Assembly: GCA_015068235.1 (NCBI GenBank)
Contig: SVKY01000001.1
Span: 69,660-133,659, forward strand
Direction: 5' to 3'
Origin: Oscillospiraceae bacterium
GTDB lineage: Bacteria > Bacillota > Clostridia > Oscillospirales > Oscillospiraceae
Length of the DNA: 64,000 nucleotides
Positions within the stretch are counted from its first letter, which is position 1, and every line of letters starts with the position of its first letter. Shown here one piece after another: positions 1 to 6,023 of this stretch. A program made the position numbers and the translations under genes. The notes beneath the pieces were generated by a model that was given only the letters and a program-made list of their open reading frames with translations, was not told the DNA's origin and did no database searches.

Positions 1-115
1 GGATGTCGAGCTTGCGACACGCTGCAAAAAGCCTGTTTATGGCTGCACCCGTGTCGGCGGCATGATCCCCTCGCCCGAGGAAGTTTTAGAAAAGCTCTAT
101 GAGATCACGAAATAA
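1..115 (+). CDS. vorB: 2-oxoacid:ferredoxin oxidoreductase alpha-type subunit, 3' end only
   Basis: The last 37 codons of a gene that begins before the window; the frame opens at base 2 and stops with TAA at 113-115. The visible tail contains RVGGMIPSPEEV, which resembles the C-terminus of the pyrimidine-domain subunit of 2-oxoisovalerate/2-oxoglutarate ferredoxin oxidoreductases. It lies 12 bases before the TPP-binding subunit, with that gene's ribosome site GGAGG directly after the stop. The two therefore almost certainly form one enzyme and one transcript. The name rests mainly on this context because only a short tail is visible. Confidence 0.75.
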   Translation, partial: DVELATRCKKPVYGCTRVGGMIPSPEEVLEKLYEITK

Positions 116-127
116 GGAGGCAGTGAG

Positions 128-865
128 ATGATCGTATTTGAAAAACCAAAAGCATTGACTGATGCCGTTTTGCACTACTGCCCCGGCTGTACCCATGGCA
201 TCATTCACCGCTTGGTTGCGGAGGTTATTGATGAGCTTGGCATTGAAGGGCAGACCGTCGGCGTTGCACCGGTTGGCTGTTCGGTGCTTGCATATAATTA
301 TTTTGCCTGCGATATGGTTGAGGCTGCACATGGTCGTGCACCTGCTGTCGCTACAGGTATTAAGCGTTCTCTTCCCGAAAATGTTGTTTTCACCTATCAG
401 GGAGATGGTGACTTGGCTTCCATCGGCATGTGCGAGACCGTGCACGCTGCCGCCCGTGGCGAAAACATCACCGTTATTTTCATCAACAATGCAATTTACG
501 GCATGACAGGCGGTCAGATGGCACCCACAAGCCTGCCTGGTCAGGTCACACAGACCTCTCCTTACGGCAGAAACGTTGACACACAAGGCTATCCCGTACG
601 AGTATGTGAAATGCTCAGCTCGTTAGATGGTCCGGCTTACTTGGAGCGTGTCACCGTCAACAACGTTAAAAACGTCAATCGTGCCAAGAAAGCAATTAAA
701 AAGGCGTTCCAAAACCAGCTTGACGGAAAGGGCTTTTCTTTGGTTGAGGTTCTTTCCTCCTGCCCGACCAACTGGGGCATGACACCGCAGAAGGCGCTGG
801 AATGGATCGATGAAAAGATGATCCCCTACTATCCCTTGGGCGTTTATAAGGACAAGGAGGGTTAA
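128..865 (+). CDS. vorA: 2-oxoacid:ferredoxin oxidoreductase, TPP-binding subunit
   Basis: 245 residues. It carries the thiamine diphosphate/Mg2+ motif GDGDLASIG (about residues 97-105), followed by the NNAIYGMTGGQM segment, and an N-terminal CPGCTHG motif typical of KorB/VorA-type beta subunits. The enzyme family oxidatively decarboxylates a 2-oxoacid with CoA, giving acyl-CoA, CO2 and reduced ferredoxin in the cytoplasm. A GGAGG lies 8 bases before the ATG. The branched-chain aminotransferase two genes downstream favours branched-chain 2-oxoacids as substrates over 2-oxoglutarate, but the sequence alone does not settle this. No ferredoxin-like delta subunit is visible; it may lie upstream of the window. 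Confidence 0.9.
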   Translation: MIVFEKPKALTDAVLHYCPGCTHGIIHRLVAEVIDELGIEGQTVGVAPVGCSVLAYNYFACDMVEAAHGRAPAVATGIKRSLPENVVFTYQGDGDLASIGMCETVHAAARGENITVIFINNAIYGMTGGQMAPTSLPGQVTQTSPYGRNVDTQGYPVRVCEMLSSLDGPAYLERVTVNNVKNVNRAKKAIKKAFQNQLDGKGFSLVEVLSSCPTNWGMTPQKALEWIDEKMIPYYPLGVYKDKEG

Positions 866-868
866 TCG

Positions 869-1408
869 ATGCGTGAAAATCAAATTGTAATTGCAGGCTT
901 CGGTGGTCAAGGACTTTTGTTCTCAGGCAAGGTCTTGGCATATGGCGGTTTGCTCGAAAACCGTCAGCTCAGCTGGCTCCCTTCTTACGGACCCGAAATG
1001 CGTGGCGGCACAGCAAATTGCAGTGTCATTCTCAGCGATCGTGAGGTTGGTTCCCCAATCGTTCACCATCCTAATATTTTGATGGTCATGAACACACCGT
1101 CGTTGGACAAATATGAGTCCCAAGTCGCCCCCGGCGGAAAGATCTTCATCGACAGCGCTCTGATTTCCCGCAAGGTTGAGCGTGACGATGTAGAAGTATA
1201 TTACATCCCGGCAACACAGATGGCGCACGATATCGGCGCACCTTCTCTTGCAAATATGATTCTTCTCGGAGCACTGGTGAAGCAGACCGGCTGTATTTCC
1301 GAAGAAACATTGGATGAGGCACTTTTGAAGGTCGTTCCCCCTCGCAAGGCAGATCTGATCGACCTCAATCGAAAGGCGCTTGCCTTGGGAAAGGATTATA
1401 AGGCATGA
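869..1408 (+). CDS. vorC: 2-oxoacid:ferredoxin oxidoreductase gamma subunit
   Basis: 179 residues, the usual size of the gamma domain (POR family). It begins with a glycine-rich GFGGQGLLFSGKVLA motif, followed by the SYGPEMRGG segment characteristic of this subunit. It sits 3 bases after the TPP subunit and overlaps the next gene by 4 bases (ATGA), so translation is probably coupled through the operon. With the two upstream genes it completes the alpha, beta and gamma parts of a ferredoxin-reducing 2-oxoacid oxidoreductase. Confidence 0.9.
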   Translation: MRENQIVIAGFGGQGLLFSGKVLAYGGLLENRQLSWLPSYGPEMRGGTANCSVILSDREVGSPIVHHPNILMVMNTPSLDKYESQVAPGGKIFIDSALISRKVERDDVEVYYIPATQMAHDIGAPSLANMILLGALVKQTGCISEETLDEALLKVVPPRKADLIDLNRKALALGKDYKA

Positions 1409-2190
1409 AGGTGACCTGCATTCAAATGGATATGAAATTTGCAGCTCCTGACGAAAACTTTGCTCGTGCGAAAGAGTTGATCGTAAAGGCTATGCTGCAA
1501 GCTCCCGATGTGATCGTGTTGCCCGAAACTTGGAATACAGGCTTTTTCCCAAAAGAGGATCTGCCTTTGCTTTGCGACAACGATTGCGCCCGTGTCAAGG
1601 CTGAGATCGGCGCATTGGCGAAGGATTATCATGTCAATATCATTGCCGGCAGCGTCGCAAATTTAAGAGACAATACTGTTTTTAACACCGCAACCGTTTT
1701 TGATCGTGACGGCAATTGCATCGCAAGCTATGATAAAACGCATCTTTTTACCCCCATGGGCGAAGACAATTATTTCACTCCAGGTGATCATCTTTGCCGC
1801 TTTACGTTAGACGGAAGAGACTGCGGTCTGATCATTTGCTACGATATCCGTTTTCCGGAATTGACACGCTCTTTGGCGCTTCAAGGGCTTGATATGTTGT
1901 TCGTTGTCTCACAATGGCCCAAGATCCGAACCTTCCACCTGCGCACATTGACAACTGCCCGAGCCATCGAAAATCAAATGTTCTTGGTTTGCTGCAATTC
2001 TTGCGGCACCGCAGGCGAAACGGTCTACGGCGGAAACTCTGCGATCATCGACCCTTGGGGTGAAACGCTGGCTTTAGCAAAGGAAAACGAAGAATTATTG
2101 ACAGCACAATGTGATTTTAGCGTTCTTGACGGCATCCGAAATTCCATTCCGGTATTAAAAGACCGCCGTCCCAATATTTATCAATTATAA
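1405..2190 (+). CDS. Carbon-nitrogen hydrolase (nitrilase superfamily; omega-amidase-like)
   Basis: 261 residues. The nitrilase catalytic triad is visible as Glu in LPETWNTGF, Lys in SYDKTHLF and Cys in LIICYDIRFPE. The order and spacing match omega-amidase/NIT2-type members, which hydrolyse 2-oxoacid amides such as 2-oxoglutaramate or 2-oxosuccinamate. It starts inside the stop of the gamma subunit (ATGA) and is followed 16 bases later by an aminotransferase. That context fits removal of 2-oxoacid amides formed by transamination. The exact substrate is inference; other amides are possible. Confidence 0.85.
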   Translation: MKVTCIQMDMKFAAPDENFARAKELIVKAMLQAPDVIVLPETWNTGFFPKEDLPLLCDNDCARVKAEIGALAKDYHVNIIAGSVANLRDNTVFNTATVFDRDGNCIASYDKTHLFTPMGEDNYFTPGDHLCRFTLDGRDCGLIICYDIRFPELTRSLALQGLDMLFVVSQWPKIRTFHLRTLTTARAIENQMFLVCCNSCGTAGETVYGGNSAIIDPWGETLALAKENEELLTAQCDFSVLDGIRNSIPVLKDRRPNIYQL

Positions 2191-2206
2191 GAAAGAAGGT
2201 TTCTTT

Positions 2207-3289
2207 ATGAACATTCCCGTAACCAGAACAACCAACCCGAAGCCCCGTCCCGAGGACGAAACCAAGCTCGGCTTTGCTCGCTATTTCACAGATCATATGT
2301 TCGTCATGGAATATGACGAAGGAAAAGGTTGGCACAGCCCACGTATTGAGCCGCATGCTCCGTTTTTGATTGAGCCGGCATCTGCGGTTTTGCATTATGC
2401 GCAGATGATGTTTGAGGGCATGAAGGCTTACCGTAAGCCCGACGGCTCCATTCAGCTCTTCCGCCCCGATATGAACATCGCACGCATGAAGCGTACCTGC
2501 GAGCGTATGTGCATGCCCGAAGTCCCTGCTGACCTGTTCTTGGAAGGCTTGAAGGCTGTTATTTATGAAGATCGTGATTGGATCCCCTCCGCTCCCGGTA
2601 CTTCTCTTTACATTCGTCCGTTCCTTTTTGGCGATGAGGTCTCATTCTCTGTTCTGCCTGCGCAGCATTATCGCTTTATGATCATTCTCAGCCCGACCGG
2701 TTCTTATTATGCAGCCAATGACGGTGGTTTGACCACGACACGCATCTTTGTCGAGGACGAGTACATCCGTGCAGCCCCCGGCGGCACTGGCTACGCAAAG
2801 GTCGGCGGTAACTACGGTGGCGGTATGAGAGCTTCCAAAAAGGCGATTGCATACCAGTGCAAGGATGTGCTTTGGCTCGATGCGATGGAGCACAAATATG
2901 TTGAAGAGATCGGCACCTCCAATGCCTTCTTCCGTATCAACGATGAAGTTATCACCGCTCCGCTTGACAGCGGTACGATCCTGCCCGGTATCACCCGTAA
3001 TTCCGTCATTCAATTGCTCAAGAAATGGGGCATTAAGGTTTCCGAACGCAAGCTTTCTATCGATGACATTTTTGCTGCATCCAAGGACGGCTCACTGCAG
3101 GAGATCTTTGCTTCCGGTACGGCAGCCGTCATCTCCCCTATCGGCTGGCTGAATTACAAGGGCGAGGATTACACTGTTGCCGATACCAAGGTTGGGCCGA
3201 TCGCACAGAAGCTCTACGACAATCTCTACGGCATTCAGACCGGCAAGGTCGAGGATGATATGGGCTGGACCTATCCTCTCGGCTTCTAA
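2207..3289 (+). CDS. ilvE: Branched-chain amino acid aminotransferase
   Basis: 360 residues, the length of class IV PLP-dependent BCAT2-type enzymes. The PLP lysine lies in AKVGGNYG, and the EIGTSNAFF segment and the GTAAV phosphate-binding region are present. It interconverts leucine, isoleucine and valine with their 2-oxoacids using glutamate/2-oxoglutarate. A ribosome site GAAAGAAGG precedes the ATG. As the last gene before a terminator, it would supply 2-oxoacids to the Vor complex, or run in reverse to make branched-chain amino acids from acyl-CoAs. Direction cannot be read from sequence. Confidence 0.93.
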   Translation: MNIPVTRTTNPKPRPEDETKLGFARYFTDHMFVMEYDEGKGWHSPRIEPHAPFLIEPASAVLHYAQMMFEGMKAYRKPDGSIQLFRPDMNIARMKRTCERMCMPEVPADLFLEGLKAVIYEDRDWIPSAPGTSLYIRPFLFGDEVSFSVLPAQHYRFMIILSPTGSYYAANDGGLTTTRIFVEDEYIRAAPGGTGYAKVGGNYGGGMRASKKAIAYQCKDVLWLDAMEHKYVEEIGTSNAFFRINDEVITAPLDSGTILPGITRNSVIQLLKKWGIKVSERKLSIDDIFAASKDGSLQEIFASGTAAVISPIGWLNYKGEDYTVADTKVGPIAQKLYDNLYGIQTGKVEDDMGWTYPLGF

Positions 3290-3301
3290 TCAAATATTTT
3301 T

Positions 3302-3334
3302 GGGAAGCGGTTCGCTGCTTCCCATTTGCTTTTC
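3302..3334 (+). terminator. Intrinsic terminator of the vor-ilvE operon
   Basis: A perfect 7-bp stem GGGAAGC/GCTTCCC with an 8-base loop is followed by a T-rich stretch just after the ilvE stop. The T-tract is interrupted, so efficiency may be moderate. Confidence 0.7.
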
Positions 3335-3462
3335 ATAAAACATCGAAATTTTAGAAACGCATCAAAAAATTGTCATTGATATTTTGTCGAATCACGGCAA
3401 AACTACACCCGAGGCAATCAAAAAAATTTGATGACTCGAATTTCAAAAAGGAGTTGGAAACT

Positions 3463-3657
3463 ATGAAGAGCAACAACCAGATCAACATTCCCGAAGCAAG
3501 AGAAGCTATGGATAAGTTCAAGATGGAAGCAGCCAGCGAAGTCGGCGTCAACCTGAAGCAGGGCTACAATGGCGACCTCACCTCTCGCGAAGCAGGCTCC
3601 GTCGGCGGTCAGATGGTCAAGAAGATGATCGAAGCTTACGAGCGTAACCTGAAGTAA
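3463..3657 (+). CDS. Small acid-soluble spore protein, alpha/beta type
   Basis: 64 residues, preceded by AAAAGGAG at the right distance from ATG 3463. The sequence has the family's two conserved blocks: the ASEVGVNL segment, where germination protease cleaves, and the C-terminal GSVGGQMVKKMI block. Such proteins coat and protect DNA in the forespore and feed outgrowth after germination. An in-frame upstream ATG at 3370 has no ribosome site and was not used. Transcription would normally be by the forespore sigma factor; no clear sigma-G promoter was recognised in the 130 bases upstream. It is direct evidence that the organism belongs to a sporulating lineage. Confidence 0.93.
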   Translation: MKSNNQINIPEAREAMDKFKMEAASEVGVNLKQGYNGDLTSREAGSVGGQMVKKMIEAYERNLK

Positions 3658-3664
3658 GAAAAGA

Positions 3665-3705
3665 AACGGCGGCACCGCTTTTGCGGTACCGCCGTTAGCA
3701 TTTTT
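3665..3705 (+). terminator. Intrinsic terminator after the spore protein gene, probably bidirectional
   Basis: A 14-bp stem with one mismatch (AACGGCGG..CCGCCGTT, loop TTTT) is followed by a T-run on the plus strand. On the minus strand the hairpin is followed by TTTCTTTTC, so it can also end the opposing sodium-pump operon. Confidence 0.85.
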
Positions 3706-3868
3706 AGTTTTTACTGAAAACCTTGTTCAGTCCCATGATCACGCAGATCATAAATACGATCACAATAAAGATCGAACCCCAACCCTCGCCAATCAGCTGC
3801 AACGCCTCGCTGATCGTTGCCTGACGTTCGGGAATTGCTGTCTCAGAGAGTAATACAAACGGATTCAT
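3704..3868 (-). CDS. OadG-related small subunit of a sodium-translocating decarboxylase
   Basis: 54 residues. It has a short N-terminal segment, a single hydrophobic helix (about residues 33-49, IFIVIVFMICVIMGLN) and a short basic tail. This is the pattern of the tiny OadG-like subunits that accompany the beta subunit of oxaloacetate/glutaconyl-CoA/methylmalonyl-CoA decarboxylase pumps. A GGAGGAG lies 6 bases before the ATG. It follows the beta-subunit gene by 12 bases on the same strand, so both should be co-translated. In the larger family the gamma subunit anchors the carboxyltransferase to the membrane beta subunit; this short form probably only stabilises it. Confidence 0.75.
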   Translation of the reverse strand: MNPFVLLSETAIPERQATISEALQLIGEGWGSIFIVIVFMICVIMGLNKVFSKN

Positions 3869-3880
3869 AGCATCTCCTCC

Positions 3881-5023
3881 TTAACCGATCTGATATACCA
3901 AACTCATGATAATGCCGCCGGCGATGACAGAAGCGATCTGTCCGGAGACATTGACACCGATGGTGTGCATGAGCAGGAAATTCTGCGGATCTTCCTGCAA
4001 GCCCATCTTGTGGATCACTCGAGAGGACATTGGGAATGCAGAAATGCCGGCAGCGCCGATCATAGGATTGAGCTTCTTATCCTTCGGCAGGAATAGATTG
4101 AACAGCTTGGCAATCATGATACCACCGGCGGTGTCAAAAATGAATGCAACCAAGCCCAAGCCCATGATGAGCAGAGTTTCCAAATTCAAGAATTCCTTGT
4201 AGCCCATGCGTGCAGCAATGGTGATGCCAAGGAAGAGGGTGATCAAATTTGCCAAAACCTTTTGTGCAGTTTCGGACAAGGAGTTCAAAACACCGCATTC
4301 ACGGATCAAGTTGCCGAACATCAGGAACCCAATAAGAGAAACTGCCTTCGGTGCGAACAAACCGGTGATAATGGTGATAACGATGGGGAACAAAATACGG
4401 GTCGTTTTTGAAACCTCTTTCGGTTCGTAGGGCATGCGGATCATGCGTTCCTTCTTCGTTGTCAAAAGCTTAACGACAGGCGGTTGAACAATGGGAACAA
4501 GCGCCATGTAAGAGTAAGCCGCAACCATAATCGCAGGCAGATACTTCGTACCTAACTCCTGTGCAACGATGATGGACGTCGGGCCGTCCGCAGCACCAAT
4601 GATGGAGATCGAAGCGGCATCGATAATATCGAAGCCACAGAGACTTGCCATAAAGAACGTAAAGAAAATACCAAATTGTGCTGCTGCGCCAAAAATCATC
4701 AGCTTGGGATTCGACAGCAACGGGCCAAAATCGATCATTGCGCCGATACCGATAAACAGCACCAACGGGAATAACTCGCCAAATGTATCAGAAATACCGA
4801 TTTCAAACAGCACATCGATGATGTGCAGGTCCACGTTTGGCAGATTCATCAAAATTGCGCCGAAACCGATCGGCAAAAGCAGTGTCGGCTCCATATCCTT
4901 GGCAATGGCAAGTGTGATCAGCACGCCGCCAATCAGCCACATAACCATCATCTGCCAGTTGGTACCTTCCATCATATATGCAAAATTGTCAAACAGAGAT
5001 GCCAAAACAAAGCCTCCTATCAA
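3881..5023 (-). CDS. Sodium ion-translocating decarboxylase, beta subunit
   Basis: 380 residues, almost wholly hydrophobic with about ten membrane helices, matching OadB/GcdB/MmdB. Diagnostic segments are GAMIDFGPLLSNP, GAADGPTSI and DTAGGIMIAKL, which hold the conserved aspartates and serines of the Na+ channel. The subunit decarboxylates carboxybiotin and moves Na+ outward. It overlaps the upstream PH-domain gene by 4 bases and is followed by the small OadG-like subunit. The carboxyltransferase and biotin-carrier genes are not in the window, so the acid substrate cannot be assigned. Confidence 0.93.
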   Translation of the reverse strand: MIGGFVLASLFDNFAYMMEGTNWQMMVMWLIGGVLITLAIAKDMEPTLLLPIGFGAILMNLPNVDLHIIDVLFEIGISDTFGELFPLVLFIGIGAMIDFGPLLSNPKLMIFGAAAQFGIFFTFFMASLCGFDIIDAASISIIGAADGPTSIIVAQELGTKYLPAIMVAAYSYMALVPIVQPPVVKLLTTKKERMIRMPYEPKEVSKTTRILFPIVITIITGLFAPKAVSLIGFLMFGNLIRECGVLNSLSETAQKVLANLITLFLGITIAARMGYKEFLNLETLLIMGLGLVAFIFDTAGGIMIAKLFNLFLPKDKKLNPMIGAAGISAFPMSSRVIHKMGLQEDPQNFLLMHTIGVNVSGQIASVIAGGIIMSLVYQIG

Positions 5024-5427
5024 TTCAGATCAGGGATGTCGTCATCTAAATCGCTGTCATCGTCATTGACATCAGCCATCATCTCGCCGATGCGCATTCG
5101 ACGCTTCATCTTCGTGTCCTCCACATTGTTATGCAGAAGCTCTTTAATGTCCATCGGGCGTTTAATGTTCTTAAGCGTAAACTGCGGCGTACTCTTGTCT
5201 GATGAGCTGATAATGATGCTACCTACGCCGAACATACGCTGCCACAGGCTGCGCTTAACGCTAATATCCCGCACACGATAAAGCAGCAGCTCCTCATCAC
5301 GAACGCTCAAAAAGCCCACAGAGAAGAACAGCCGATCTGCACTCATTGCATAGCGGGTAAAGCTAAGCGGCATACCCATAAAACGCTTGCGGTCTTTCCA
5401 TATGTACATAGAACCCTTGAAAGCCAT
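5020..5427 (-). CDS. PH-domain (bPH2/YdbS-like) protein
   Basis: 135 residues with no signal peptide. The region around residues 25-75 (RYAMSADRLFFSVGFLSVRDEELLLYRVRDI) has the beta-strand pattern of bacterial pleckstrin-homology domains of the bPH2 type. The C-terminus is very acidic (VNDDDSDLDDDIPDLN). GGGAGG precedes ATG 5427. Its stop overlaps the beta-subunit start by 4 bases, so the two are translationally coupled. A regulatory or membrane-docking role for the pump is inference. Confidence 0.7.
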   Translation of the reverse strand: MAFKGSMYIWKDRKRFMGMPLSFTRYAMSADRLFFSVGFLSVRDEELLLYRVRDISVKRSLWQRMFGVGSIIISSSDKSTPQFTLKNIKRPMDIKELLHNNVEDTKMKRRMRIGEMMADVNDDDSDLDDDIPDLN

Positions 5428-5463
5428 ATGCTTTGCCTCCCATAAATATATTTTTACTATTCA

Positions 5464-5492
5464 ATTCTAAAGCAACCGTGCAAAAAAGTCAA
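5464..5492 (-). promoter_or_regulatory. Sigma-A type promoter for the PH-domain/sodium-pump operon
   Basis: On the minus strand TTGACT and TAGAAT are separated by 17 bases, about 40 bases upstream of the PH-domain start codon. Confidence 0.6.
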
Positions 5493-5504
5493 TAGAAAAT
5501 ATCA

Positions 5505-5537
5505 AATCAGGAGCAATAAATATGTTTGCTCCTGATT
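5505..5537 (-). terminator. Intrinsic terminator of the XRE regulator gene
   Basis: A 12-bp perfect stem AATCAGGAGCAA/TTGCTCCTGATT begins within the stop codon of the regulator. Downstream on the minus strand the sequence is T-rich but interrupted (TTTGATATTTTC). Confidence 0.65.
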
Positions 5538-5865
5538 ATAAGTTCGTGTAGTTACGGATCACATAAAAGATGCTTTCTTTTTGACTTTTATTCAGGCTTC
5601 TCCATTGATGAATCAGTTTTGCCTCCATCTCATTGAGTTCAAATGACTGCACAGGTTCGATCACATGATCGATCTGGGTATATCCAATTAGATAATCGAC
5701 GGACGTGCTAAAAAAATCCGCAAGAGCCATCAATGTGCAAAGGTCAGGTTCGACATTGTGATTTTCATACTTGTTGATCGACTGTTGGCTGACACCGATC
5801 GCATCCGCCAAGGCTTGTTGGCTGATGCCCCTCTTCACTCGCAGCTCCTTCAGTTTCGCTACCAT
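5536..5865 (-). CDS. XRE-family (Cro/CI-type) transcriptional regulator
   Basis: 109 residues. The N-terminal helix-turn-helix spans about residues 4-58 (LKELRVKRGISQQALADAIG, then QQSINKYENH, and the SVDYLIGYT end of the domain). A short C-terminal part of unknown function follows (EMEAKLIHQWRSLNKSQKESI), similar in pattern to many Firmicute single-domain regulators. The start is chosen at ATG 5865 because GAGGTG lies 6 bases upstream; ATG 5871 would abut the ribosome site. It is divergent from the leucine-rich-repeat gene, and the shared region holds two ACAAC/GTTGT palindromes, which makes self-regulation and control of the neighbour plausible. Confidence 0.9.
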   Translation of the reverse strand: MVAKLKELRVKRGISQQALADAIGVSQQSINKYENHNVEPDLCTLMALADFFSTSVDYLIGYTQIDHVIEPVQSFELNEMEAKLIHQWRSLNKSQKESIFYVIRNYTNL

Positions 5866-5890
5866 ATTCATCACCTCTGCTTCTATGTTA

Positions 5891-5905
5891 ACAACTTTTT
5901 GTTGT
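5891..5905. promoter_or_regulatory. Candidate operator palindrome 1
   Basis: ACAAC-TTTTT-GTTGT, a perfect 5-bp inverted repeat in the leader of the XRE gene. It shares its half-site with the palindrome at 5936-5952. Binding by the XRE protein is inference. Confidence 0.45.
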
Positions 5906-5930
5906 GAAAGAAAAAACTTATTATTAGTTA

Positions 5931-5959
5931 TTGACAACAACCCAAGGTTGTTATATCAT
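5931..5959 (+). promoter_or_regulatory. Promoter of the first LRR/SLH gene with an embedded palindrome
   Basis: TTGACA (5931-5936), a 17-base spacer and TATCAT (5954-5959). The spacer is almost filled by the perfect inverted repeat AACAACC-CAA-GGTTGTT (5936-5952). A protein bound there would block RNA polymerase. The XRE gene starts 71 bases away in the opposite direction. Confidence 0.7.
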
Positions 5960-6023
5960 ATATTTAGCGTTAATATACTACGATCCGCTAAAAGTATGAT
6001 AACAAATATAAGAAGGAGGAAAA

